DNA from: AP-15 sp963789025
GTDB lineage: Bacteria > Pseudomonadota > Alphaproteobacteria > ATCC43930 > CGMCC-115725
Direction: 5' to 3'
NCBI GenBank assembly: GCA_963789025.1
Contig: CAWBIT010000003.1
Location: 868,001 to 932,000 of the forward strand
DNA: 64,000 nt
Positions 53,447 through 61,429 of this stretch are shown piece by piece; position 1 is the stretch's first letter, and each line of letters starts with the position of its first letter. The notes beneath the pieces were generated by a model. That model was not told the DNA's origin, did no database searches, and saw only the letters and a program-made list of their open reading frames with translations. Position numbers and translations under genes: made by a program.

Positions 53447-54874
53447 TCAAAGCGCCGAGATTTGAAAACGTTCGCGCTGATAGCCGGGGTCGGCCTCGAT
53501 CGCGGTGCTGCGGGCGAATCGCTGCTCGGCTTGTCGCACGGCGTCGGCCGCGGCCCCCGCCAGTGCAGCCGCTACCTCCGGAGCGACTATGACGCGCCAT
53601 CGCCGGCCGGGCTGAGCCCGCGCGGCACGGCGCAGCGCGCGCAGCGCCTCGTGCGAGACCGTGACCGCAGTTTTGACGAGAACGCCGCCCGCGCGCGGCT
53701 CGAGCAATGCCTCGGCGAGCGGGCGGCCGCGGCGCGGCCGAACCAGCTCGAAATGTCCGAGCCGGGTCCAGCCGAGGAGCTGCGGGGCTGCCGGATCGGG
53801 GGCGAGCACCTCGGCAAGCGCCGCGCGCAGCTTTTCGCGCGCCGACCGGCTGTCCATCCCGACAAAATCGATGACGATGCCGCCGCCCAAATTGCGCAGC
53901 CGGACCTGCCGGGCGATCGTCGCGGCGGCGGCGAGGTTGGCCATCATCCCGGTGCGCTCCGGCGACCCCGTTTCCGGAATTCCGGTGTCCACATCGATCA
54001 GCATGCCCGCCCGGGTCGCCTCGAAATGCACCGACCCGCCGCCGGGAAGAGCGAGCGTAGCGGACAGCGCCTCGTCGAATACCGCGTCGAAATCGATCGG
54101 CCACTCGGTTTCCGGAACCTGCGTGACGGTGCTGTTCGAAAAAGCGGCGCGGAGGTCAGGAATGGCCGCAGGGTCATCCACGAGAATCTCGTCGGGTGCC
54201 GCCGGCAGCGACCCGGCGAGCGCGGCGGCAAAGGACGCCACCGGGTCGAGCCTGGCCGGAGGTTCGCGCCGTGAAGCGCGATCAAGGATGTCATACCAGC
54301 GCCGTGCCAAGGCGGCCGCCTCGGCAGCAAGGGTGTCGGCCTGCGCCGGTTCGAGAAATCTCAGCCCCCACCCCTGCCCTCCCCCGTTACCACGGGGGAA
54401 GGAGGTCGATTCCCTCCCCCGCTCGTCGGGGAGGGAGTCCAGTTCCCTCCCCCGCGAGCGGGGGAGGGTTAGGGTGGGGGCTAGTTGGGTGAGGAGCGCC
54501 GCGCCATCTGCGGAACCGGGGCGGCCGACACTCAGCTCGACCAGCGGGCCGCGCAATCTCGCAGCGGTCGTCACCCTTGCAGCTTTGCCGGCCTGGGCCT
54601 CGCGGCGGATTTGCACGATTACGCGCTCGCCCTCGTTCAGCCGCTTGCCGCGCGGCAGAACCTCGCTCTGCGGCAAGAAGGCGGGCCGGTCTCCGCCGAT
54701 GTCGACGAGCGCCGCGCCGAGCGCCGGCGCCAGCTGGCGCACCCGGCCCAAATGAATGCTCCCAGCTTCACTGCGGTCGCCGCGCTCGAGGTAAAGTTCG
54801 ACGGGCACACCCTCTTCGAGCAGCGCGGCGCGCCACTCGCCCGGGCCGGCGGATATCAGCAGCTCGCGAGCCAA
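53447..54874 (-). CDS. rng: Ribonuclease E/G family protein with an in-frame repeat insertion
   Basis: 475 residues, whereas alphaproteobacterial homologues of this short form are about 100 residues smaller. S1-like N-terminus (SIHLGRVRQLAPALGAALVD, FLPQSEV), nuclease core with MLIDVDTGIPETG and IARQVRLRNLGGGIVIDFVG, DNA-like RLGHFELVRPRRG. Residues ~131-171 (LAPTLTLPRSRGRELDSLP and on) are encoded by a palindromic repeat that also occurs between genes, inserted without breaking the frame. The ATG overlaps maf by 19 bp. Confidence 0.88.
   Translation of the reverse strand: MARELLISAGPGEWRAALLEEGVPVELYLERGDRSEAGSIHLGRVRQLAPALGAALVDIGGDRPAFLPQSEVLPRGKRLNEGERVIVQIRREAQAGKAARVTTAARLRGPLVELSVGRPGSADGAALLTQLAPTLTLPRSRGRELDSLPDERGRESTSFPRGNGGGQGWGLRFLEPAQADTLAAEAAALARRWYDILDRASRREPPARLDPVASFAAALAGSLPAAPDEILVDDPAAIPDLRAAFSNSTVTQVPETEWPIDFDAVFDEALSATLALPGGGSVHFEATRAGMLIDVDTGIPETGSPERTGMMANLAAAATIARQVRLRNLGGGIVIDFVGMDSRSAREKLRAALAEVLAPDPAAPQLLGWTRLGHFELVRPRRGRPLAEALLEPRAGGVLVKTAVTVSHEALRALRRAARAQPGRRWRVIVAPEVAAALAGAAADAVRQAEQRFARSTAIEADPGYQRERFQISAL
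54362..54484. repeat. 123-bp palindromic repeat inside rng
   Basis: Three consecutive hairpins of the form CCCTCCCCCG...CGGGGGAGGG with different loops, flanked by CCCCCACCC and GGGTGGGGG. Length is 41 codons exactly, so the gene remains open. The repeat class is otherwise intergenic (compare 47573). Confidence 0.85.
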
Positions 54875-55452
54875 CTCGACCGGTACCCGAGGCCGGCAAG
54901 CAGCTGGGCGGTCTCAAACAGCGGCAGCCCGACGACATTCGAATAGGAACCGCTGATCCAGCGGATGAGCGCCGCCGCACGCCCCTGGATCGCATAGCCG
55001 CCGGCCTTGCCTAGCCACTCGCCGGTGCGCAAATAGGCCCCGATCTCGGCATGGCTCAGCCGCTTGAAGGCGACTTGGCTCTCGACGCGGCGCGACACCA
55101 ACCGGCCATCGGGGCTCATCAGGGCGACGGCGCCGTGAACCCGGTGGCGGCGCCCCGAGAGCAGCTCGAGGCAGGACCGCGCGCTCGCCTCGTCTTCGGT
55201 TTTCGGCAGGATCCGCCGGCCGCAGGCGACGACGGTGTCGGCGGCCAGGACATAGGCGCCGGGGTGGCGCGGGACTACCGCCTGCGCCTTTTCCTGCGCG
55301 AGGCGCATTGCATGTGCGGGAGGCAACTCGCCGCGGCGGGGGGTCTCGTCGATATCGGCCGGATCTATGCAGTCGGGCATCAGGCCCACTTGGCGCAGCA
55401 GTTCGAGGCGGCGCGGCGATGCTGAGGCGAGCACTAGGTGCGGCCCCGTCAT
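54856..55452 (-). CDS. maf: Maf-like nucleotide pyrophosphatase
   Basis: 198 residues. LVLASASPRRLELLRQVGL, VLAADTVVACGRRILPKTED, SGRRHRVHGAVAL and GYAIQGRAAALIRWISGSYSN shortened to its core GRAAALIRWISGSYSN. Hydrolyses non-canonical nucleoside triphosphates. It sits between UPF0262 and rng; infA, usually upstream in this cluster, is absent. Confidence 0.95.
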   Translation of the reverse strand: MTGPHLVLASASPRRLELLRQVGLMPDCIDPADIDETPRRGELPPAHAMRLAQEKAQAVVPRHPGAYVLAADTVVACGRRILPKTEDEASARSCLELLSGRRHRVHGAVALMSPDGRLVSRRVESQVAFKRLSHAEIGAYLRTGEWLGKAGGYAIQGRAAALIRWISGSYSNVVGLPLFETAQLLAGLGYRSSWLASC

Positions 55453-55456
55453 ACGG

Positions 55457-55936
55457 TCACCCCCGCAGGTGTAGCACGCAAATCAGCGTAAAGAGGCGCC
55501 GGGCGGTGTCGAGATCGATCTCGACCTTGTCGGCGAGCCGCTCGATCAGCAGCGAGGACCCCTCATTGTGCAAGGACCGCCTGCCGACGTCGATCGCCTC
55601 GATCTGCGCCAGGCTCGAACGGCGGATCGCTTCGTAATAGCTGTCGCAGACCATGAAATAATCTCTGACTATCCCGCGAAACGGCGCCAGCGGCAGAGTG
55701 ATCGTTTCGTTCGAACCGTTCGCCATCGAGCGGATTTCGATGCTGAGCCGATTCTCCTCGATCGCCAAATGCAGATGGTAAGGCCCGGTGCAGCCGGAAA
55801 CCGGCGCAAAATGATTCTCCTCCAGGAGGTCGAAGATCGCCACTGCGCGCTCGTGCTCGATGTCGGGGCTGCGGCGGACGACCGTATGCTCGTCGAGAGT
55901 AATGTCGGCGATACGCGAGGCGTCCTGCTCGCCCAT
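55457..55936 (-). CDS. UPF0262 family protein
   Basis: 159 residues from an ATG 11 bp after hisD. Conserved segments: RSPDIEHERAVAIFDLLEEN, FAPVSGCTGPYHLHLAIEEN, LPLAPFRGIVRDYFMVCDSY and RRSLHNEGSSLLIERL. The family is restricted largely to alphaproteobacteria and its role is unknown. A longer frame reaching upstream is inside hisD and was rejected. Confidence 0.9.
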   Translation of the reverse strand: MGEQDASRIADITLDEHTVVRRSPDIEHERAVAIFDLLEENHFAPVSGCTGPYHLHLAIEENRLSIEIRSMANGSNETITLPLAPFRGIVRDYFMVCDSYYEAIRRSSLAQIEAIDVGRRSLHNEGSSLLIERLADKVEIDLDTARRLFTLICVLHLRG

Positions 55937-55947
55937 AGCTTGTCGAG

Positions 55948-57252
55948 CTACCCCGAGCGCGCCCGATCGAGCCGGATCGACAATGACAACGCGTGTGCGT
56001 CCAGCCCCTCGGCCTCGGCGAGACGGATCGCGGACGGGGCGAGCGCCGCAAGGCTCGCCGCGTCGCAGCGAACGATCGAGCTGCGTTTGAGGAAATCGAG
56101 AACCCCGAGACCGGACGCGAAACGCGCGCTGCGGGCCGTCGGAAGGACGTGGTTGGGCCCCGCGATATAGTCGCCGATTGCTTCGGGCGTGTGACGGCCG
56201 AGAAAAATAGCCCCGGCGTGATGCACCCGCTCGGCCAACGCATCGGCCTCGTCTAGCGCGAGCTCGAGATGCTCGGGCGCGATCCGGTCGATCAGTGCCG
56301 GCGCCTCGTCCCAATCGGACACGATCACAATGGCGCCGTGCGCCTGCCAGCTGGCGCGCGCGATCTGCGCCCGCGGCAGCTGCGCCAAATGGTGTTCTAC
56401 CGCCGCCTCGACGGCGGCCGCGAAACCAGTGTCGTCGGTGATGAGGATCGCCTGCGCCGCGCCGTCATGCTCGGCCTGCGACAGCAGATCGGCGGCGATC
56501 CATTCCGGGTCGTTCTGCCGGTCGGCGACGACGAGAATTTCCGATGGCCCGGCGATCATTTCGATCCCGACTTTGCCGAATACCCGCCGCTTGGCCGCCG
56601 CGACATAGGCGTTTCCAGGGCCGACGATCTTGTCGACCGGAGCGATCGTCGCCGTGCCATAGGCGAGGGCCGCGATCGCCTGCGCGCCGCCGACCCGATA
56701 AATCTCGTCGATCCCGACCATTTGGGCGGCGGCAAGAACGAGCGGGTTCAGAACGCCGCGTGGGGTCGGCACGGTCATGACCAGCCGCTCGACCCCGGCC
56801 ACTTTCGCCGGGATCGCGTTCATCAACACTGAGGAGGGATAGGCCGCGGTGCCGCCCGGGACGTAGAGGCCGGCCGCGGCGACCGGGCGCCAGCGCGCGG
56901 CGAGCCGCACCCCGACCTCGTCGACATAGTCGATCGCGGCGGGCAGCTGGCGGCGATGGAAGCTGTCGATCCGCTTCGCCGCGACGCGCAGCGCGGCGAC
57001 GGTCTCGGGGTCCGCAGCAGCGGCGCCATCGGCGATTTCTCGTTCCGTCAGCCGGAGGCCGCCGGCCGCGAGATCCATCCCGTCGAAGCGGCGCGTGTAG
57101 TCGATCAGCGCCGCGTCACCGCGGACGGCGACATCGTCGATGATCTCGGCGACCGCGGCGTCGACATCCGCCGCATTCTCCCGTTTCGCCTCGAGCAGGT
57201 GTCGGAACGCTGCCTCGAAACCGGGGTCGCGGGTGGAGAGCGTCACCGGCAT
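55948..57252 (-). CDS. hisD: Histidinol dehydrogenase
   Basis: 434 residues, normal length. PGGTAAYPSSVLMNAIPAKV, QAIAALAYGTATIAPVDKIV, zinc/catalytic region AGPSEILVVAD, QAEHDGAAQAIL, RIAPEHLEL and GPNHVLPTARSARF. Last two steps of histidine synthesis. Start overlaps the hisG 3' end by 10 bp. Confidence 0.97.
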   Translation of the reverse strand: MPVTLSTRDPGFEAAFRHLLEAKRENAADVDAAVAEIIDDVAVRGDAALIDYTRRFDGMDLAAGGLRLTEREIADGAAAADPETVAALRVAAKRIDSFHRRQLPAAIDYVDEVGVRLAARWRPVAAAGLYVPGGTAAYPSSVLMNAIPAKVAGVERLVMTVPTPRGVLNPLVLAAAQMVGIDEIYRVGGAQAIAALAYGTATIAPVDKIVGPGNAYVAAAKRRVFGKVGIEMIAGPSEILVVADRQNDPEWIAADLLSQAEHDGAAQAILITDDTGFAAAVEAAVEHHLAQLPRAQIARASWQAHGAIVIVSDWDEAPALIDRIAPEHLELALDEADALAERVHHAGAIFLGRHTPEAIGDYIAGPNHVLPTARSARFASGLGVLDFLKRSSIVRCDAASLAALAPSAIRLAEAEGLDAHALSLSIRLDRARSG

Positions 57253-58049
57253 CGGCTTCCCTCACCCGCCTCGTTGCACTCGGCACCCTCTCCCGCAGTG
57301 CGGGAGAGGGGCGGTCGTGCTCGCCGCTGAACCCTCTCCCGCACTGCGGGAGAGGGGGGACCCAGCCCGAAGGGATGGGTGGGTGAGGGTCTTGTATGGT
57401 CGATCGCTTCGCGGAAGCGCTCGATCCAGCCTCCTACTTCCTCGGGGCGGGTCTTCAGCCCCGGGCGGTTGACGATCAGCCGGGAGCTGACCTCGGCAAT
57501 CAACTCGATTTCGACCAGACCGTTGGCCTTGAGGGTGGCGCCGGTCTGTACGAGATCGACAATGTGATGGCAGAGCCCCAGACGCGGCGCCAGCTCGATC
57601 GCGCCGTTGAGCTTGATGCATTCCGCCTGGATCCCTCGCGCCGCAAAATGCCGGCGGGTGACTTCCGGGTACTTCGTCGCGACGCGCACATGGCTCGATC
57701 GTGTGATTTCGGCCTGCCCGAGCCCGTCCGCCGTTGCGGCGACGGCGAGGCGGCAATGCCCGACATCGAGATCGAGCGGCGCGTAGATCTCCGAATAGTC
57801 GAATTCCATCAGCACGTCATTGCCGGCGATACCGAGCTGTGCGGCGCCGAACGCGACAAAAGTTGCGGCGTCAAAGCTGCGGACACGGATCAAATCGAGA
57901 CCCGGCTCGCTGGTTCCGAAGCGAAGCTGGCGCGAAGCAGGGTCGTCGAAGGCGGGCTCCGGCTCGATGCCGATCCGGCGCAACAGCGGCATCACCTCGC
58001 CGAGAATCCGCCCGTTCGGCAATGCCATGATCAAAGGCTCGGCAATCAC
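57243..58049 (-). CDS. hisG: ATP phosphoribosyltransferase, short form, with repeat-derived tail
   Basis: 268 residues; short-form HisG proteins are usually about 210-230. Core is intact: MALPNGRILGEVMPLL, RSFDAATFVAFGAAQLGIAG, and PRPP loop HIVDLVQTGATLKANGLVEI. From ~residue 219 the C-terminus (PSPTHPFGLGPPSPAVRERV and on) is translated from two copies of a palindromic repeat. Short HisG needs HisZ, not present in the window. GTG start overlaps DUF2948. Confidence 0.92.
   Translation of the reverse strand: MIAEPLIMALPNGRILGEVMPLLRRIGIEPEPAFDDPASRQLRFGTSEPGLDLIRVRSFDAATFVAFGAAQLGIAGNDVLMEFDYSEIYAPLDLDVGHCRLAVAATADGLGQAEITRSSHVRVATKYPEVTRRHFAARGIQAECIKLNGAIELAPRLGLCHHIVDLVQTGATLKANGLVEIELIAEVSSRLIVNRPGLKTRPEEVGGWIERFREAIDHTRPSPTHPFGLGPPSPAVRERVQRRARPPLSRTAGEGAECNEAGEGSRCR
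57286..57356. repeat. Twin palindromes at the hisG 3' end
   Basis: CCTCTCCCGCAGTGCGGGAG and CCTCTCCCGCACTGCGGGAG, each followed by AGGG, spaced 46 bp start to start. They encode the abnormal tail of HisG and lie just before hisD. Confidence 0.85.
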
Positions 58050-58498
58050 GAAACTTCATCCAAATCGTGGCGAGGCCGCCATGGCGTCGGCCACGGATCG
58101 CCGAGGTCCCCGGCGTGGCAAAGGATTCGCGCGACGTCGAGCCGAATCGCAGCGCCGCCGGAAAATTCGAGATGGATTGCGCCGTCTTCCGGCCGGATCG
58201 CCAGCAACGAGAGTATCCGGCCGTCATCGCTGCGGCGGAACCCGCTGTAGGATACCGCCGTCACCTCGCTAAATGTGATCCCGCACAAGATCCGCTCATA
58301 GGGAACCTCGCCGGGCGCCGGGCCGAGCCCGTTTTCCCAGCGGAATCGGTTGGCGACGAACAGGAAGCTACGCTCTTCCGGCTCATAAGCGAGATCGCGA
58401 ACCGCGACGAGCGCGTCCTGCAGACAGGCGGAGATCACCGCCAGGTCCTCGGCGTCCTCGGCACGCAGTTTCAGCGCCGCGCCTTCGTCAGGCGCCAT
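58046..58498 (-). CDS. DUF2948 family protein
   Basis: 150 residues: LKLRAEDAEDLAVISACLQD, EERSFLFVANRFRWE, ITFSEVTAVSYSGFRR and DVARILCHAGDLGDPWPTP. Conserved uncharacterised family typically between murA and hisG in alphaproteobacteria. Start overlaps the murA 3' end by 11 bp. Confidence 0.9.
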   Translation of the reverse strand: MAPDEGAALKLRAEDAEDLAVISACLQDALVAVRDLAYEPEERSFLFVANRFRWENGLGPAPGEVPYERILCGITFSEVTAVSYSGFRRSDDGRILSLLAIRPEDGAIHLEFSGGAAIRLDVARILCHAGDLGDPWPTPWRPRHDLDEVS

Positions 58499-59771
58499 CC
58501 CGCAGCCTCTCGATCCGGGCATTGCACCCCGAGAGCTTTTCCTCGAGCCGCTCGTAACCGCGATCGAGGTGATAGACGCGATTGATAACGGTTTCCCCGG
58601 CCGCAGCGAGGCCGGCAACGACCAGCGACACCGACGCCCGCAAATCGGTTGCCATCACCGGCGCCCCCATCAGCCGCGGCACGCCGCGCACCAAGGCCGA
58701 AGCGCCATGGACGTTGATGTTGGCCCCCATGCGCGCCAGCTCGGGGACATGCATGAACCGGTTCTCGAAAATCGTCTCAGTGATCATCGAGGCGCCGTTG
58801 GCGATCGTCATCAGCGCCATGATCTGCGCCTGCAGATCGGTCGGAAACCCCGGATAGGGTTCGGTCATCACGTCTACCCCTTCGAGGCGTTCGGCATATC
58901 GCCGCACCGTCAGGCCGTCGGCGGTTGCCGCGATTTCGACACCGGCGCCTTCGAGAATGCGCGCGACTGCCGCGACGAGATCGAGGCGGGTCCCGGTCAG
59001 CCTGACCTCGCCATTCGTCGCCGCGGCAGCCATGATGTAGGTTCCGGTTTCGATCCGGTCCGGGATGATCGAATGCGTCGCGCCGTGCAGCCGCGGCACG
59101 CCGAGGATCCTCAGGCGGTCGGTGCCGATCCCCTCGATGCGCGCGCCCATCGCCACGAGGCATTCGGCCAGGTCGGTGATTTCCGGCTCGCGCGCAGCGT
59201 TGATCAGCAGGGTCTCGCCCTCCGCCAAGCTCGCCGCCATCAGCAGATTCTCGGTGGCGCCGACCGAGACCGCCGGAAAGGCGATCTCCGCACCGCGCAG
59301 TCCTTTAGGAGCGCGCGCGTCGATATAGCCTTCGCGCAGCTCGACCTCGGCGCCGAGCCGCTGCAATCCCTTTATGTGCAGGTCGACCGGGCGAGTGCCG
59401 ATCGCGCAACCACCCGGCAGCGAGACGCGCGCGCGGCCGCAGCGTGCGACCAGCGGCCCGAGCACGAGGACCGAAGCCCGCATCTTCCGGACGAGATCAT
59501 AGGGGGCAGTGCTCGACGTGATGTGCCCCGCCGACAGTTCGACGACATGCCCCGAATCTGCGCCTTCCTCGCCTCGGATGACCGACACCCCGTGCTGAAC
59601 CAGCAGGTTCGCCATCGTCGCGATATCGGCGAGAACCGGGACGTTCTCCAGGGTCAAGCTTTCCGGCGTCAGCAGGGACGCAGCCATCAGCGGCAAGGCC
59701 GCGTTTTTGGCGCCGCCGATCGGAATTACGCCTTCGAGCGGCAGGCCGCCCTTGATGCAGATCTTGTCCAT
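58488..59771 (-). CDS. murA: UDP-N-acetylglucosamine 1-carboxyvinyltransferase
   Basis: 427 residues. Lys in GGAKNAALPLMAASLL, active Cys in LPGGCAIGTRPVDLHIKG, then GATENLLMAASLAEG and PYPGFPTDLQAQIMALM. First committed step of peptidoglycan synthesis; fosfomycin target with the sensitive Cys present. Confidence 0.97.
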   Translation of the reverse strand: MDKICIKGGLPLEGVIPIGGAKNAALPLMAASLLTPESLTLENVPVLADIATMANLLVQHGVSVIRGEEGADSGHVVELSAGHITSSTAPYDLVRKMRASVLVLGPLVARCGRARVSLPGGCAIGTRPVDLHIKGLQRLGAEVELREGYIDARAPKGLRGAEIAFPAVSVGATENLLMAASLAEGETLLINAAREPEITDLAECLVAMGARIEGIGTDRLRILGVPRLHGATHSIIPDRIETGTYIMAAAATNGEVRLTGTRLDLVAAVARILEGAGVEIAATADGLTVRRYAERLEGVDVMTEPYPGFPTDLQAQIMALMTIANGASMITETIFENRFMHVPELARMGANINVHGASALVRGVPRLMGAPVMATDLRASVSLVVAGLAAAGETVINRVYHLDRGYERLEEKLSGCNARIERLRDGA

Positions 59772-59878
59772 CGCCTCGGTTATACGCCCGCCGCCACCCA
59801 GACCGGCGGCAGCCAGCAGCCTATCTATTGGCGGTCACGCCGCCGTCCGGCTGCTTTTACTTGACGGCGAAGCGCCGC

Positions 59879-60061
59879 TCAAGCCGACGGCTCGCCGTCG
59901 CCCCCCTCGCCTTTTTTGGCTGGCGGTATCGCACGCCGCTGCTGGGCCCGAGCCTGCTCTTTGCGGCGCCGCAGATTGTCGCGCAACGCCTTTGCCAAAC
60001 GCTGCTCGCGCTCGGCGCGTTCAGCGTTGTGCCTTGCGCCGGGCTGTAACGGTTGCGCCAT
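59879..60061 (-). CDS. Small basic protein downstream of a murA-cluster promoter region (60 aa)
   Basis: ATG frame of 60 residues, Arg/Lys/Glu-rich helix (RAEREQRLAKALRDNLRRRK). Short helical proteins with RLAxALRxNLxRRKxQxR are common beside murA in alphaproteobacteria. Function unknown. Confidence 0.6.
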   Translation of the reverse strand: MAQPLQPGARHNAERAEREQRLAKALRDNLRRRKEQARAQQRRAIPPAKKGEGGDGEPSA

Positions 60062-60104
60062 CCCGCGATGCAAAGGGAGGGCGTCGGTTATGTCAAGCAG
60101 TACG

Positions 60105-60332
60105 CTATTCCTCGATCCGGATCTTCGCATGCGCCGCGAGGATCACAGCGACCGCCTGCTTTGCGGTGTATTCGGCAGTTTGATCCGGGTGCTGGCGCCG
60201 CCACGCCTCGACACCCGCCTTGTAACACTCCACCGAGGGGCGTCCAGAGCGGCGCGCCGAATCGAAAGCCTTCAACACCGCCTCGGCGGCGACATTCGCC
60301 GTCGAATCGATTTTCGACACCCGCCAAACCAT
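60105..60332 (-). CDS. Hypothetical protein (75 aa)
   Basis: ATG with GGAG six bases upstream (MVWRVSKIDSTANVAAEAVL). Helical, with CYKAGVEAWRRQHPDQTAEY. A start 16 codons earlier is possible. No family recognised. Confidence 0.55.
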   Translation of the reverse strand: MVWRVSKIDSTANVAAEAVLKAFDSARRSGRPSVECYKAGVEAWRRQHPDQTAEYTAKQAVAVILAAHAKIRIEE

Positions 60333-60463
60333 CACGCGCTCCAAAGGCTCCGGCGAAGGCCGTATCGTGGCTAGCCACAATCAACCAACCCGGCAAACAT
60401 TGGACTGCAGAAGGGGTTCCGGTTGGGGTCAGCGCGATGTGCTGTTCCATATCGCGGTCGCCT

Positions 60464-61429
60464 TTATTCGTCATCTTCCTCCGCCAGCACTTCGGCGAAG
60501 AAGGCGCGGTCGATGTTGCCGCCGGACTGAATGACCGCGACACGCTTGCCGGCGACCCGGCTACGCTCCTGCAGCGCCGCAGCCAGCGGCGCAGCGCCGG
60601 CGCCCTCGGCGACATTGTGCGTGTCGCTGAACATGATCCGCATCGCGCGGCGCATTTCGGCTTCCGAGACGGTGAGGATACGCGCGGCGCCGCGGCGGAT
60701 GATGTCGAGCGCCTCCGGGTCGGGCACCCGCACGGCGAGCCCGCCCGCCATCGTGTCGGCGGAATTGGTGCTGACCGGCGCGCCGGCGGCGAAGGACAGC
60801 GCGTAAGTCGGGGCGTTGGCCGCGACGACGCCGACGATCTGGGTGCGAAGCCCCAGCGCGTCGCGCGCCGCGATCACCCCCGAGATGCCGCTGCCGAGCC
60901 CGATCGGGACATAGACCACGTCGAGGTGGGGAACCGCGCGGAACAGTTCGAGCGCGTAGCTGCCGACACCGCGCACCAGCAGCGGATCATAGGAATGGAC
61001 GAAATGCCGCCTTTCGCGCTCGGCCAATTCGGTCGCGTGCTCGAACGCGGCCTGGAAATCGTGCCCGGCCTCGACGAGCCGCGCGCCGAACCCCGCCATC
61101 GCCCGGTTCTTCTCGATGCTGTTGCCGTAGGGCACGACGATCGTCGCATCGAGCCCCAGCCGCGCGGCGGCGAGCGCAATGCTCTGACCGTGGTTGCCGG
61201 TAGTCGCGGTCACGACACCGCGAATATCGGGCTGCGACCGCCCGACCGCGTCGAGATAAACAAGGCCGCCGCGGATCTTGAAGGAGCCGATGGGCGTATG
61301 GTTCTCATGCTTGACCCACAGCTCGGCGCCGACCCGCCTGGACAGCAACGGCCAGCAATATTGCGGGGTCGGCGGCACTACCCGATGAATGAACGAGGCC
61401 GCGGCCTCCAAGGTGTCGAGATCAGTCAT
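60464..61429 (-). CDS. PLP-dependent threonine/serine dehydratase family enzyme
   Basis: 321 residues of fold-type II PLP enzyme: catalytic Lys in HTPIGSFKIRGGLVYL, Asn in TATTGNHGQSIALAAA, a divergent glycine loop PIGLGSGISGVIAA, and the C-terminal IQSGGNIDRAFF Ser/Gly site. No regulatory ACT domain, so it resembles catabolic TdcB, hydroxyaspartate or ectoine-derived ammonia lyases. Coupled to the upstream gene (TGATG). Confidence 0.87.
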   Translation of the reverse strand: MTDLDTLEAAASFIHRVVPPTPQYCWPLLSRRVGAELWVKHENHTPIGSFKIRGGLVYLDAVGRSQPDIRGVVTATTGNHGQSIALAAARLGLDATIVVPYGNSIEKNRAMAGFGARLVEAGHDFQAAFEHATELAERERRHFVHSYDPLLVRGVGSYALELFRAVPHLDVVYVPIGLGSGISGVIAARDALGLRTQIVGVVAANAPTYALSFAAGAPVSTNSADTMAGGLAVRVPDPEALDIIRRGAARILTVSEAEMRRAMRIMFSDTHNVAEGAGAAPLAAALQERSRVAGKRVAVIQSGGNIDRAFFAEVLAEEDDE

